From NCBI GenBank assembly GCA_946482615.1, contig CAMLSF010000020.1, positions 1 to 33,896 on the forward strand: 33,896 nucleotides of DNA, read 5' to 3'. How positions within the stretch are numbered: the first letter of the stretch is position 1; each line of letters starts with the position of its first letter. This document shows positions 15,231 through 24,951 of the stretch, piece by piece. The position numbers and the translations under genes are program-made. The notes beneath the pieces are model-generated. The model was not told the origin of the DNA and ran no database searches. It worked only from the letters and a program-made list of their open reading frames with translations. The DNA is from an uncultured Chromatiaceae bacterium (GTDB lineage: Bacteria > Pseudomonadota > Gammaproteobacteria > Enterobacterales > Alteromonadaceae).

Positions 15231-16532
15231 ATGAGTTTTAATATAGCGTTAAGTGGCCTGGCCGCGGCTCAAAAGGATATTGATACCACTGCGAATAACA
15301 TCGCCAACGTTAATACCACGGGCTTTAAAGAATCACGGGCTGAATTTGCGGATGTGTATGCGGCTTCAGTATTCAGTTCAAACAAAACTAAAGTAGGTGA
15401 CGGTGTTACGACGTCGAAAGTGGCCCAGCAGTTTTCTCAGGGCTCGTTAAAATTTACCAATAACTCACTGGATTTAGCTATTACCGGTGACGGTTTTTTT
15501 GCGGTCGCGCCTGAGATTGGTAACCGTGATTATTCCTACACCAGAGCTGGTGCCTTTAAGCTGGATAAAAACAATTTTATCTCTGATAACAACGGCGGCT
15601 TTTTACAAGGTTTCCCGGTGAATCCGGCCACAGGTGAAACCACCTCTGTTAGTTTAAGTACGACTTCACCTATCCAGATCCCGAATACAGCAGGTGCACC
15701 TCGAGCCACACAAAACGTGTTTCTGACGATGAACCTGGACTCGCGTCAGCAACCCAAAGCTGTGCCACTGCCAGCCTTTGATGCGACCAACTCAGCTACC
15801 TATAACAACCAGACGTCCACTACTGTGTATGACAGTTTGGGTGAGCCTCATATTTTATCTATCTATTTCCGCCGTACTGATCCAGTAACTGATAATGACT
15901 GGGAAGTGTATGCAGTGCTGGATGATAATACCGGCACACCTTTTACGTTGCCTGCCGCCACTCCTGTACTGGATTTCGACTTAAACGGTAATCCTACGAC
16001 CACTCCTATGCCTTCATTGGTGATGCCTAAAGCTACATTAGATGGTTTATTGGCGAACGGCGCACAGTTTACTACTGACGTTTCGATCAATTTTACTGAT
16101 CCGGCAGGAACAAAAAATCCAACTCAGTACTCCTCTAAGTTTGAGTTAGGCAGCCTGGATGGTGATGGTACTACTGTAGGTCGTTTAACCAGCGTAGATA
16201 TTGATGCTTCAGGTAAAGTAATGGCGTCCTACTCCAACGGCGACCAAACCTATTTGGCTCAGGTTGCTATGGTGAAATTTGCCAATCCACAAGGTTTAAC
16301 TCAGTCTGGCAACACCTCATGGCGTCAAAGTTTGATGTCGGGTGAGGCTTTGGCGGGTGAAGCGAACTCAGGTACTTTTGGTGCTATTAACTCTTCGGCA
16401 CTGGAAACCTCCAACGTTAACCTGACGAATGAACTGGTCGACTTAATAGCGGCCCAGCGTAACTTCCAGGCCAACTCCAGAGCGCTTGAAGTGAACAGTA
16501 CATTACAAAATACAGTATTACAGATCCGATAG
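15231..16532 (+). CDS. flgE: flagellar hook protein FlgE
   Basis: FlgE polymerises into the hook, the universal joint between rod and filament. The 433-residue protein has the N-terminal SFNIALSGLAAAQKDIDTTA and NNIANVNTTGFKESRAEF, a variable surface region (about 150-340), and the C-terminal ETSNVNLTNELVDLIAAQRN and NSRALEVNSTLQNTVLQI needed for the coiled-coil core. A strong terminator follows 13 bases after the stop, so the flgB transcript should end here. Confidence 0.96.
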   Translation: MSFNIALSGLAAAQKDIDTTANNIANVNTTGFKESRAEFADVYAASVFSSNKTKVGDGVTTSKVAQQFSQGSLKFTNNSLDLAITGDGFFAVAPEIGNRDYSYTRAGAFKLDKNNFISDNNGGFLQGFPVNPATGETTSVSLSTTSPIQIPNTAGAPRATQNVFLTMNLDSRQQPKAVPLPAFDATNSATYNNQTSTTVYDSLGEPHILSIYFRRTDPVTDNDWEVYAVLDDNTGTPFTLPAATPVLDFDLNGNPTTTPMPSLVMPKATLDGLLANGAQFTTDVSINFTDPAGTKNPTQYSSKFELGSLDGDGTTVGRLTSVDIDASGKVMASYSNGDQTYLAQVAMVKFANPQGLTQSGNTSWRQSLMSGEALAGEANSGTFGAINSSALETSNVNLTNELVDLIAAQRNFQANSRALEVNSTLQNTVLQIR

Positions 16533-16545
16533 TCAGCTTCTGAAT

Positions 16546-16577
16546 AAGCCCAAAGTTGGTTTACTTTGGGCTTTTTT
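16546..16577 (+). terminator. Rho-independent terminator after flgE
   Basis: A perfect 10-bp stem (AAGCCCAAAG with CTTTGGGCTT), an 8-base loop and a T run end the flgBCDE unit. Confidence 0.9.
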
Positions 16578-16639
16578 CCATCTGATGATTTATAGCTGTT
16601 CTGCATGGCGCAGGCAGCCTGCAGTCTGAGAGGCATACC

Positions 16640-17053
16640 GTGGGGGCAGTGACACTCAAAACTATTTCTTTGTTGGCTCTGTTTGGCACATTCACCAGCC
16701 TTGCCGGAGAGCAAGAGCTGTTAGTGACAACTGATTTTGTGCTCAAAGCGGGGGCATCAGAAAGCCGTACTTTGACTATTCATAAACCTGCATCTATGGA
16801 TCAATTAGTTATGGTGGGTTTTAATCCGGTTAAAGCCTTGTCGATAGACTGCGTATTGCGACTCTACACTCCATCAGGGGTATTGGTGGGGACCTACAAC
16901 TGCGCTGAACGCCAAAGTTATCAGCTGAAACAACCATTGTCCGCTACAACTCAGTTTAAAGCTCAGATTGAAGTCTCTAATCATAACTTTACCGAAGCAC
17001 TTACCTCGTTCTCTGTGATCAACAGATTCAAATTTGTCACAGCAGAGCATTAA
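16640..17053 (+). CDS. small secreted protein of unknown function between flgE and flgF
   Basis: I do not recognise this 137-residue protein. The GTG at 16640 has GAGAGG six bases upstream; a second in-frame GTG at 16649 is possible. The first 22 residues form a signal peptide ending SLA-GE. The mature part is predicted to be mainly beta strand (LLVTTDFVLKAGASESRTLTI, FKAQIEVSNHNF) with only two cysteines, in SIDC and TYNC about 20 residues apart, which may form a disulfide. There is no lipobox or membrane anchor, so it is probably periplasmic or exported. It stands alone between the flgE terminator and the flgF sigma54 promoter, so it is a separate transcription unit inside the rod/hook cluster. 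A flagellar role is possible from position only. Confidence 0.7.
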   Translation: MGAVTLKTISLLALFGTFTSLAGEQELLVTTDFVLKAGASESRTLTIHKPASMDQLVMVGFNPVKALSIDCVLRLYTPSGVLVGTYNCAERQSYQLKQPLSATTQFKAQIEVSNHNFTEALTSFSVINRFKFVTAEH

Positions 17054-17164
17054 TCCAAAATAAGATGCCCTGTTGTGGATGAATAACTACTGAATCTATT
17101 TTTTCTTTTAAATTCAATTCTATAGTTCCTGTATTTTCCTTTTGAGAACTCACCGTTACTTTCT

Positions 17165-17180
17165 TGGCATCAGTCTTGCT
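17165..17180 (+). promoter_or_regulatory. sigma54 promoter for flgFGHIJ
   Basis: TGGCATC-AGTC-TTGCT has correctly spaced GG and GC and a full TTGCT. Predicted start near 17191, about 22 nt before the flgF ATG, with GGAGG (17201-17205) in between. Confidence 0.82.
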
Positions 17181-17212
17181 TTGCTTACCTTATCTCAAGT
17201 GGAGGCCAGACT

Positions 17213-17956
17213 ATGGACCATTTACTTTATATCGCGATGAGCGGTGCCAAAGAGAATATGAATGGCATCAGTATCAAAGCGAATAACCTTGCAAACAGCA
17301 CTACAACAGGCTTTAAGGCTGATTTAGAGCAAGCCCGGGCTATGCAGGCTTTTGGTGAGGGTTTGCCTACCCGGGTGTTTTCCCTGACAGAACGACCAGG
17401 TCAAAATTTTGACGATGGCTCTTTTATTATCACTGAGCGTGAACTGGATGTCGCAGTGCAGGGAAAAGGCTGGTTGTCTGTACAAGACGCTGAAGGTAAC
17501 GAAGCTTACACCAGAGCGGGTAATTTGCAATTGAGCCCAACAGGAGTGCTGCAAACGGCTTCAGGCTTAAATGTGATAGGTGAAGATGGTCCGATACAGC
17601 TGCCTTTACCTATAGCAAAAATGGAAATAGGTGGTGACGGTACCATCAGTATCCGGCCTCAGGGGGCGCCCGCCAACGTGATGCAACAAGTGGGACGGCT
17701 GAAACTGGTCAAGCCTGAATTTGAGGATATTGAAAAAGGCACGGACGGTTTATTCCGGCGCAAAGACGGTGAAGTCGCAGAATTAGATGCAACGGTCAGA
17801 GTACTGAGCGGTGCAGTCGAAGGCAGTAATGTCAATGCAGTGGGTGAAATGACCCAGATGATCAGTTTACAACGTCAGTTTGAAGTTCAGGTCAAAATGA
17901 TGAAAACCGCCGAAGAGATTGATCGGCAACACAACCAAATTATGAGAGTAATCTAA
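17213..17956 (+). CDS. flgF: flagellar proximal rod protein FlgF
   Basis: FlgF is the most distal of the proximal rod subunits. The 247-residue product starts MDHLLYIAMSGAKENM and has the rod motif IKANNLANSTTTGFKADLEQ, the domain-1 strand segment AVQGKGWLSVQD and EAYTRAGNLQLSPTG, and the C-terminal EGSNVNAVGEMTQMISLQRQ. Length and motifs fit FlgF rather than FlgG. GGAGG lies 7 bases before the ATG. Confidence 0.95.
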   Translation: MDHLLYIAMSGAKENMNGISIKANNLANSTTTGFKADLEQARAMQAFGEGLPTRVFSLTERPGQNFDDGSFIITERELDVAVQGKGWLSVQDAEGNEAYTRAGNLQLSPTGVLQTASGLNVIGEDGPIQLPLPIAKMEIGGDGTISIRPQGAPANVMQQVGRLKLVKPEFEDIEKGTDGLFRRKDGEVAELDATVRVLSGAVEGSNVNAVGEMTQMISLQRQFEVQVKMMKTAEEIDRQHNQIMRVI

Positions 17957-17978
17957 GGCTTAAGCCTGGGAGGTTAGC

Positions 17979-18767
17979 ATGCATCCAGCTTTATGGATCA
18001 GTAAAACCGGTTTGGACGCGAAGCAGCGTGATATTTCGGTGATTTCTAATAACCTGGCCAACGCCAGCACTGTAGGTTTTAAGAAAAGCCGCGCGATATT
18101 TGAGGACTTGTTGTATCAGAATATTAATCAGCCAGGCGGACGTTCCTCCCAGAACTCAGAGCTGCCAAACGGTTTGATGTTAGGTGCTGGTACCAAAGTA
18201 GTCGCGACCCAAAAAAGCTTTACTCAGGGCAATATGATCACCACTGAAGGCAGTTTGGATGTGATGATTCAGGGCCATGGTTTTTTTGAAGTGTTGATGC
18301 CGGATGGCACCACCTCCTACAGCCGCAACGGCCAGTTTACTACGGACAGTGAAGGCAACCTGGTGACTTCAGGCGCTGGTTATCAGATTCAACCGAATAT
18401 AGTGATCCCTGAGGATGCCCAAAGCATCACTATCTCTCAGGATGGTGAAGTATCTGTTCGTTTACCAGGTCAGGTAGATCAGGCCGTTGTCGGACAACTG
18501 ACCGTCACTAACTTTGTCAATCCGGCAGGTTTAGAACCTGTGGGTCAGAACTTATTTACTGCAACCGCGGCCAGTGGCGATCCGGTGCAGGGGATTCCGG
18601 GGTTGGAGGGGCGCGGCATTTTAGTTCAGGGTGCTTTGGAAACCTCAAACGTCAATGTGACGGAAGAGCTGGTCAGTCTGATTGAAAGTCAGCGTGTATA
18701 TGAAATGAACTCCAAAGTGATCTCAACTGTTGATCAGATGCTGGGTACTGCTATTCAGCAGCTGTAG
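17979..18767 (+). CDS. flgG: flagellar distal rod protein FlgG
   Basis: FlgG builds the distal rod that runs through the P and L rings. The 262 residues match the near-invariant family length of 260-262. Diagnostic segments are LWISKTGLDAKQRDISVISN, NNLANASTVGFKKSRAIFED, TSYSRNGQFTTDSEGNLV, and the C-terminal ETSNVNVTEELVSLIESQRV and YEMNSKVISTVDQMLGTAIQ. The ATG is preceded by GGGAGG. flgH begins 10 bases after its stop. Confidence 0.97.
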   Translation: MHPALWISKTGLDAKQRDISVISNNLANASTVGFKKSRAIFEDLLYQNINQPGGRSSQNSELPNGLMLGAGTKVVATQKSFTQGNMITTEGSLDVMIQGHGFFEVLMPDGTTSYSRNGQFTTDSEGNLVTSGAGYQIQPNIVIPEDAQSITISQDGEVSVRLPGQVDQAVVGQLTVTNFVNPAGLEPVGQNLFTATAASGDPVQGIPGLEGRGILVQGALETSNVNVTEELVSLIESQRVYEMNSKVISTVDQMLGTAIQQL

Positions 18768-18777
18768 GAGTAAGTGG

Positions 18778-19458
18778 ATGAACAAGTTAATGCTGTTGGT
18801 ATTGACACTACAACTTTGTGTGGGTTGTGCCGGTGGTTTCAATGAGCCAGTGCCGGATGATCCAAACTTTGCACCTCTGCCGCCTGAGCCACAAGCCATT
18901 CCGCTATCAAACAATGGTTCTTTGTTTGCTCAGGGCTTGTCGAATGGTTTGTATTCGGATAACAAAGCCCGTCGGGCGGGCGATATTATTACCGTGGTAC
19001 TGAAAGAAAATACTCAGGCAACCAAAAAAGCGAAAACTGAGTTCGGTAAAGACAGCTCAGCCAGTTTTGATCCTATGGTGGGGTTAGGTGGCCGTGATGT
19101 CAGTGTGCTGGGAAATACTCTGCAATTTGGTGCCAATTCAACGTCAGACTTTAAAGGGGACTCCAAAGCGGATCAGAGTAATAGTTTAGTCGGCGATATT
19201 TCTGTCAATGTATTGCGTGTGATGGCCAACGGCAATCTGGTGATCCGGGGCGAAAAATGGTTAACGCTGAATACGGGCAAAGAGTTTATCCGTTTAACTG
19301 GGGTGATTCGGGCTGAGGATATCGATTCGAGGAACACAGTGGAATCGACCAAAATTGCCAATGCCCGCATTGAATACAGCGGTACAGGTGCAACTCATGG
19401 TGGTCAGGGGCCAGGTTGGCTAACCCGATTCTTTAATGGCGTGTTGTGGCCGTTTTAA
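18778..19458 (+). CDS. flgH: flagellar L-ring lipoprotein FlgH
   Basis: FlgH forms the outer-membrane L ring. From the ATG at 18778 (AGGAG upstream, overlapping the end of flgG) the product is 226 residues with lipobox CVGC (Cys17). The body has [40 protein letters not shown], and the C-terminal [16 protein letters not shown] with [13 protein letters not shown], all typical. In-frame codons upstream to 18730 overlap flgG and lack a signal peptide. Lipidation would need the lgt product encoded upstream. Confidence 0.96.
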   Translation: MNKLMLLVLTLQLCVGCAGGFNEPVPDDPNFAPLPPEPQAIPLSNNGSLFAQGLSNGLYSDNKARRAGDIITVVLKENTQATKKAKTEFGKDSSASFDPMVGLGGRDVSVLGNTLQFGANSTSDFKGDSKADQSNSLVGDISVNVLRVMANGNLVIRGEKWLTLNTGKEFIRLTGVIRAEDIDSRNTVESTKIANARIEYSGTGATHGGQGPGWLTRFFNGVLWPF

Positions 19459-19471
19459 TGCAGGTGAAATG

Positions 19472-20569
19472 ATGAAACTAATCCAAAGCCTTTTTTTAGT
19501 CGTGCTGTCCGGCGCTTTGTGTTTCCCGGCTTCAGCCGCCCGTATTAAAGATTTAACCAGTGTGCAGGGGGTTCGTAGCAACCAATTGGTGGGCTATGGT
19601 CTGGTGGTGGGGTTGCCAGGTACAGGGGAGCAAAGTCCTTTTACTGAACAAAGTTTCAGAACCATGCTGAGCAATTTTGGTATTAATATGCCTGCAGGTA
19701 TGAAATCGCAGATTAAAAACGTGGCGGCTGTGGCTGTGCATGCTGAGTTACCTGCTTTTAGTAAACCAGGCCAGACTATTGATATTACAGTGTCCTCTAT
19801 GGGCAGCGCTAAAGGCTTACGTGGTGGCACTTTATTGCAAACTTTCCTCAAAGGTCTGGACGGTAATGTTTATGCGGTCGCTCAAGGTTCACTGATTGTC
19901 AGTGGTTTAGGTGCCGAAGGGGCTGATGGTTCAAAAATTCTGGTGAATACGCCTACAGTGGGACGTATTCCCAATGGTGCTACTGTTGAACGTGAAGTGC
20001 CATCTCCTTTTGCGGATGGTGATTTTATTATCTTTAATTTAAACAGTTCAGATTTCACCACCGCCAAAACTTTGGCTGAAACCATCAATAATTTTATTGG
20101 TCCCGGCACAGCGCAGTCATTGGACGCATCTTCTGTTCAGGTTCGGGCACCACGTGATATGGATCAGCGCGTGTCCTATTTATCTACGCTGGAAAATTTA
20201 ACCCTGGAGCCAGCCAGCCAGTCGGCTAAAATTATTATCAACTCCAGGACAGGCACCATAGTGATAGGTAAAGATGTGCGGTTGTTTCCGGCCGCTGTGA
20301 CTCATGGCGGTTTGACTGTGACTATTGCAGAGAATCCGACCGTAGTGCAGCCCAATCCTCTGGCTGGTGGTGAGACAGCAGTTGAACAAAACAGTATTAT
20401 CGATGTGCGGCCTGATCAATCCCGTATGTTTAAATTTGACCCGGGTACAACGCTGGATGATTTAGTCAGTACCATCAACGCTGTTGGCGCTGCGCCAGGT
20501 GATTTGATGGCCATTTTAGAAGCCTTAAAAGAAGCCGGCGCCATTCATGGTGAGCTTGTGGTGATCTAA
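19472..20569 (+). CDS. flgI: flagellar P-ring protein FlgI
   Basis: FlgI forms the periplasmic P ring on the peptidoglycan, with FlgA as chaperone. Two adjacent ATGs at 19469 and 19472 follow AGGTGA; I chose 19472 because its spacing to the AGG is 7 bases. The product is 365 residues with a signal peptide ending ASA-ARIKD. The mature start, [20 protein letters not shown], is the classic FlgI N-terminus, followed by [10 protein letters not shown] and near the end [20 protein letters not shown]. It directly abuts flgJ. Confidence 0.96.
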   Translation: MKLIQSLFLVVLSGALCFPASAARIKDLTSVQGVRSNQLVGYGLVVGLPGTGEQSPFTEQSFRTMLSNFGINMPAGMKSQIKNVAAVAVHAELPAFSKPGQTIDITVSSMGSAKGLRGGTLLQTFLKGLDGNVYAVAQGSLIVSGLGAEGADGSKILVNTPTVGRIPNGATVEREVPSPFADGDFIIFNLNSSDFTTAKTLAETINNFIGPGTAQSLDASSVQVRAPRDMDQRVSYLSTLENLTLEPASQSAKIIINSRTGTIVIGKDVRLFPAAVTHGGLTVTIAENPTVVQPNPLAGGETAVEQNSIIDVRPDQSRMFKFDPGTTLDDLVSTINAVGAAPGDLMAILEALKEAGAIHGELVVI

Positions 20570-21592
20570 ATGAGTAAAGTTGAGAACAAGGTCAATTATC
20601 ATGACTTAACTAGTCTGGCGCAGCTGAAGCATAGCTCAGGCGGTGATGATGATGCTGCGTTAAAACAAGCGGCTAAACAATTCGAATCTATTTTTATGGG
20701 CATGTTACTCAGCAGCATGCGCAAAGCCAACGAAGTATTCGAAGATGACGGCGTTCTCAACAGTAATGCAACTAAGTTTTATCAGGATATGTACGACAAA
20801 CAGCTGTCCACTGAACTGTCAGAGAAAGGCAGTTTAGGTTTAGCTGATTTGCTGGTACAACAACTAAGACCTACCAAAGGGAAAACCACACCGGCTTCGA
20901 TGCTGAAAGTGCCCACAGAAGCTGCACCTGTGTCAGATAAAAAAGTCTCAGAAAGAAACGACAGGGCAGAGCCTCTGGTTTCAGACATCGCTGCAATGAA
21001 AAAAACAGCTCAAATCACAGAGCCTTTAGTTGCACCTGCGCCACAGGTGATTACTGAAACTCTGGCTTCTGAACCTGATCCGGATAACGAAGACTGGACT
21101 TTTGAGAGCCCGGGTGAGTTTATTCAAAAACTAATGCCTGCAGCCAAACAAGCAGCGCAGAAGCTGGGATTAGAACCTTTAGCCTTATTAGCCCAGGCAG
21201 CGCTCGAAACAGGCTGGGGGCAACGTACGTTCAAAACGGCTGAAGGAAATAACAGCTTTAACTTTTTTGGTATTAAAGCCCATAACAGCTGGCAAGGGGA
21301 GGTTGCGGTCGTAGACACGCTGGAATATCGCCAGGGGGTGGCGCAAAAAGAAAAAGCTAAATTCCGCGCTTATGAGTCACCCGAGCAAAGCTTGGGGGAT
21401 TATGTCGACTTTATTAAATCTAACCCCCGTTATCAGCAGGCTGTGGCCATGGCAGATAACCCTAAAGCTTATTTTCAGCAGTTACAGGCAGCAGGTTATG
21501 CCACAGATCCCAACTACGCTCAGAAAATTTTGGCTGTATTTAACAGCGAAACGTTCAAACAGGCACGAAACCTGCTTACTAATAAAGGGTAA
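20570..21592 (+). CDS. flgJ: flagellar rod cap / peptidoglycan hydrolase FlgJ
   Basis: FlgJ caps the growing rod and opens the peptidoglycan for it. The N-terminal rod-cap domain (about 1-105) contains AAKQFESIFMGMLLSSMRKA. A linker rich in Ala, Pro and charged residues follows to about 175. The C-terminal glucosaminidase domain starts EFIQKLMPAAKQAAQKLG and has the catalytic Glu213 in AALETGWGQRTFK, then NNSFNFFGIKAH. At 340 residues it is a little longer than the 313 of Salmonella because of the linker. The ATG follows the flgI stop with no gap. Its stop codon TAA is part of the flgK sigma28 -35 box. Confidence 0.95.
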   Translation: MSKVENKVNYHDLTSLAQLKHSSGGDDDAALKQAAKQFESIFMGMLLSSMRKANEVFEDDGVLNSNATKFYQDMYDKQLSTELSEKGSLGLADLLVQQLRPTKGKTTPASMLKVPTEAAPVSDKKVSERNDRAEPLVSDIAAMKKTAQITEPLVAPAPQVITETLASEPDPDNEDWTFESPGEFIQKLMPAAKQAAQKLGLEPLALLAQAALETGWGQRTFKTAEGNNSFNFFGIKAHNSWQGEVAVVDTLEYRQGVAQKEKAKFRAYESPEQSLGDYVDFIKSNPRYQQAVAMADNPKAYFQQLQAAGYATDPNYAQKILAVFNSETFKQARNLLTNKG

Positions 21593-21616
21593 AGATTTAG
21601 CCGGCGCTGCCGACTA
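21590..21616 (+). promoter_or_regulatory. sigma28 promoter for flgK-flgL
   Basis: TAAAGATT (7 of 8) and GCCGACTA (6 of 8) are exactly 11 bases apart. The -35 begins on the flgJ stop codon. The start near 21624 leaves a leader of about 30 nt containing the 12-bp palindrome GTGATGCATCAC (21632-21643) before AGGAGA. Confidence 0.7.
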
Positions 21617-21654
21617 ACAAAGCTAAGATGCGTGATGCATCACAGGAGATGTAG

Positions 21655-23682
21655 ATGTCGGATAATTTACTTAGGATTGGAACCTCAGCCATACTGGCAA
21701 GTACTGCTTTGCTTTCGACCACAAGTAATAATATCGCCAACCTGAATACTCCGGGCTACACCAGACAGCGTACTGAGTTTGAATCCAATATATTGGGCTT
21801 AGGCGTTGGACGTGGCACGACAGAACGTCTGGTGAATGATTTTGCGCTGAAACAAATGTGGCGTGATACCTCATCTGTCAGTTATGCCAATCAATATTTA
21901 TCTGAAGCAAGCCGGGTTGACACTCTGATGTCGGATCAATCCAACAGTATCTCCACTGGTATGTCGTCTTTTTTCAGTCAGTTACAAACTGCTATTAACG
22001 ACCCGACCAATGCTGCCTCACGCCAGTTGGTGATGGGTGGTGCTCAGACTTTATTAAATAAATTCAATACTTTATCTACTCAGATGACTGCGCAGAATAA
22101 GTATTTGAGCCAGCAACTGGAAACGGATGCGGCTGATGCTAATGAGCAAATTGGTGTGATAGCCCGCTTAAACCAGGAGATTTTGGCTTATGGTAATAAT
22201 CCGGCTAAACCTCCTCCGTTGGACCTGCTCGACAAAAGGGATCAGGCTATTAAAGAATTGTCCGCTCTGGTGGATATCAATGTGCTTGATGCAGAAAATG
22301 GTGATAAACAAGTTTTTCTGAGTAGTGGTCAGTCTTTAGTGCTTGAAAACGGCAAGTTTAATTTATTTAGCGTCGCTGGAGAGCCGGACCCAAACCGTAA
22401 AACATTGCAACTGAAAGCCGGCACCAATCAGAATGTGGTGATTAATATTTCTGAAACTGATTTAGGTGGCAAAATAGGTGCATCGCTTGAGTTTCGTACT
22501 AAAGTACTGGACCCGGCACAAAGAGAATTAGGACAGCTGGCTTTAGCCTTTACCGATGCCATGAACACCCAAAACCGTTTGGGTATGGATGCCGACGGTA
22601 ACTTAGGTGGTGATTTGTTCAGTTTGCCAAGTTTTAGTGCTTTGCCTTTTAGCAGCAATACCGGCACTGGGGCAATTACTGCCTCAGTGGCGGCGGGACA
22701 AGGCAAAAATATTCCGGCCAATGATGTGCGTATCACTTTTACTGCCGCCGATGCTTTTACGGTCGAAGCTTTGGATGCGTCTGGTAATGTTATACCCGGA
22801 ACTGCGATCAGCCGCACTGGTGTGACTTTTCCTGTGACTGTGACTTCTGATGATACCAACGACTTTTTTGGTTTAAACATTACCCTGACCAACGGCGCGC
22901 CAGCTTTTGCGGCAGGGGATAAGTTTGACTTAAAACCTTTGAGTATTGCAGCACAAAATATCAGTCTGGCGACCAGCCGTCCCGAAGCTATAGCTCTGGC
23001 ATCCCCACTCAAAGGTGAAAAAACGCTGACGAATCTGGGGAATGCTGAAATTGATAAACTGACGATCAGCAGCGTTGGTCAGACTGGTAACAGATTATCT
23101 CAGCCCGCTAACTTCACTGATGGTCCAATTTCTATCACTTATCTGGGGAATAATGAGTTTCGGATCGAAGACTCAGGCGCACCGCCAGTCAGTGAAACAG
23201 TGACCTTTGCGGGCACTGATTATCAGAACCTGCTAGGTGCATCTGTCAACTTTACCAATGCCGGATTCGATTTTTCTGTTAAAGGTGTGCCACAAGTGGG
23301 CGATACATTCAGTATCAGCTATAACACTGGTGGTTTTGAGGACAACAGAAACGGTCTGTTGCTGGGCAATTTGCAGAATGCAGATATGGTTCGGATTAAT
23401 GCTGCAACCACAGTCAATGCCGATAAATACCAGACCTTTAATCAGGCCTATTCAGAATTGGTCGGGACAGTGGGTACTCAAACCAGTCAGGCTCGTGTTG
23501 CTGCGGCGTCCTCTAAATCATTGTTAGAGCAAACAACGGCATGGCATGAATCCTTATCTGGCGTGAGTCTGGATGAAGAAGCCGCTGATCTGGTCAGGTT
23601 TCAACAAACCTACGCAGCAGCGGCCAAGATATTGTCAACGTCACAAACCATTTTTGACACGCTGTTGCAAGCGGCGAGGTAA
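21655..23682 (+). CDS. flgK: hook-filament junction protein FlgK (HAP1)
   Basis: FlgK is the first hook-associated protein joining hook to filament. The 675-residue product has the N-terminal LLRIGTSAILASTALLSTTS and NNIANLNTPGYTRQRTEFES, and the C-terminal SGVSLDEEAADLVRFQQTYA and AAAKILSTSQTIFDTLLQA, which form the D0/D1 core. The middle (about 330-560) is a variable, Thr/Ala-rich surface domain that accounts for its length over the 547 of E. coli. FlgN should be its chaperone. An AGGAGA precedes the ATG, and flgL starts two bases after the stop. Confidence 0.95.
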   Translation: MSDNLLRIGTSAILASTALLSTTSNNIANLNTPGYTRQRTEFESNILGLGVGRGTTERLVNDFALKQMWRDTSSVSYANQYLSEASRVDTLMSDQSNSISTGMSSFFSQLQTAINDPTNAASRQLVMGGAQTLLNKFNTLSTQMTAQNKYLSQQLETDAADANEQIGVIARLNQEILAYGNNPAKPPPLDLLDKRDQAIKELSALVDINVLDAENGDKQVFLSSGQSLVLENGKFNLFSVAGEPDPNRKTLQLKAGTNQNVVINISETDLGGKIGASLEFRTKVLDPAQRELGQLALAFTDAMNTQNRLGMDADGNLGGDLFSLPSFSALPFSSNTGTGAITASVAAGQGKNIPANDVRITFTAADAFTVEALDASGNVIPGTAISRTGVTFPVTVTSDDTNDFFGLNITLTNGAPAFAAGDKFDLKPLSIAAQNISLATSRPEAIALASPLKGEKTLTNLGNAEIDKLTISSVGQTGNRLSQPANFTDGPISITYLGNNEFRIEDSGAPPVSETVTFAGTDYQNLLGASVNFTNAGFDFSVKGVPQVGDTFSISYNTGGFEDNRNGLLLGNLQNADMVRINAATTVNADKYQTFNQAYSELVGTVGTQTSQARVAAASSKSLLEQTTAWHESLSGVSLDEEAADLVRFQQTYAAAAKILSTSQTIFDTLLQAAR

Positions 23683-23684
23683 TA

Positions 23685-24911
23685 ATGCGTACCACTTTTA
23701 ATATGAAGTATGCCCAGAGTCTGGATTCGATCTTAGGTACTCAGGATAAGTTACAAAAAGCCAGTCTGATGTTGAATAATCAGACCAAAATTTTAACAGC
23801 AGCTGACGACCCATCCGGGGCTTCCCGTGCTATTGGTCTGGAAGCAAATATTCAGCAAACCAATCAGTATCAAACCAATAATACAGCGGCGCGTAACAGC
23901 CTGGAGTTACAGGAGACTGTGCATGACAGTATCCGTAACGCTATGGACAGAGCCCGGGTTCTGACGCTGTCTTTAGGCAATGGTACCTATGATGAAAATG
24001 ACCGCAAAGCTATAGGTGAACAGCTGGGCAATATCCGTGATGAGTTGTTTGATCTGATGAACCGCCGCGACGAGCTGGGTGGTTTTTTATTCTCAGGTTT
24101 TCAGGATCAGACCCAGCCTTACAGTCTGAACACCAGCACGGGTAAATATGAGTTCAATGGGGATGAAGGCCAAAAATCTATTCAGCTGTCGTTATCTATA
24201 TCGATAGCGGCCAATGACAGTGGTCGTAGTATTTTTGACAGTGTCGACAAAAGGTTCCAGACAACAGATCCAACTGTTGGCGCTCCTGTGACAGCAGCAA
24301 AAGTGACAGTGGCGAACCAAAGTGTTTTTGATAATTTCTATAAACAAAATTACGATGGACTGACGGCTGGGAATAACGATTTTTCTGTGGTGTTTTCTGC
24401 TCCGTCTAACTATGAAATTCAGCGTAATGGCGCTTCTCAGGTTCCTGCGGTCACAGGTACTTACACAGCGGGGGAGCCCATAAATTATAATGGTCTGGCT
24501 ATTGATGTGACAGGCGCCGCGCCTGGTGGCACAGTGGACTTTAGTCTGCAGCCGCCGGAAAAAACCAATATTCTGAATTCTTTAACTGAATTAATTAATG
24601 GTATTGAAGCAGGCGACAGCGGTGATGCGTTAAACGAGCGAATTCTGGATGCGACAGTTGAAATTGACAATGCTTCGGCGAAAGTCGACTCCGCAATGTC
24701 TTCTATAGGTGGACGTTTGAATGTGATTGAAAGCATTTTTGGCAGTAACGAAGATGTATTAATTGCAACTAAATCTCATAAAGCTGATGTGGTGGAACTG
24801 GATTACAGCACAGGTATTACTGAGCTGGTGAAACAGGAAACTGCGTTACAAGCAGTGCAAGCTACTTTTAACCGGGTCACGGGCTTGAGTTTGTTTGATT
24901 ACATTAACTGA
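23685..24911 (+). CDS. flgL: hook-filament junction protein FlgL (HAP3)
   Basis: FlgL is the second junction protein and seats the first flagellins. The 408-residue product begins MRTTFNMKYAQSLDSILGTQ, has the flagellin-like helix LTAADDPSGASRAIGLEANI and MNRRDELGGFLFSGFQDQTQ, and ends with the D1/D0 helices (VDSAMSSIGGRLNVIES, TELVKQETALQAVQATFNR, VTGLSLFDYIN). The start lies two bases after flgK, so both are read from the sigma28 promoter and possibly from upstream read-through. I see no promoter or terminator in the 40 bases before the next gene. Confidence 0.94.
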   Translation: MRTTFNMKYAQSLDSILGTQDKLQKASLMLNNQTKILTAADDPSGASRAIGLEANIQQTNQYQTNNTAARNSLELQETVHDSIRNAMDRARVLTLSLGNGTYDENDRKAIGEQLGNIRDELFDLMNRRDELGGFLFSGFQDQTQPYSLNTSTGKYEFNGDEGQKSIQLSLSISIAANDSGRSIFDSVDKRFQTTDPTVGAPVTAAKVTVANQSVFDNFYKQNYDGLTAGNNDFSVVFSAPSNYEIQRNGASQVPAVTGTYTAGEPINYNGLAIDVTGAAPGGTVDFSLQPPEKTNILNSLTELINGIEAGDSGDALNERILDATVEIDNASAKVDSAMSSIGGRLNVIESIFGSNEDVLIATKSHKADVVELDYSTGITELVKQETALQAVQATFNRVTGLSLFDYIN

Positions 24912-24951
24912 GCACTCAATGTTTTAATTTTCCTGAGGCAGGAAGCCCTTT

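Noticed and set aside
22428..23012. Long minus-strand open frame (194 codons) inside flgK
   Set aside because: It is opposite the well-supported flgK coding frame, has no recognisable family and no ribosome site; a shadow of flgK codon use.
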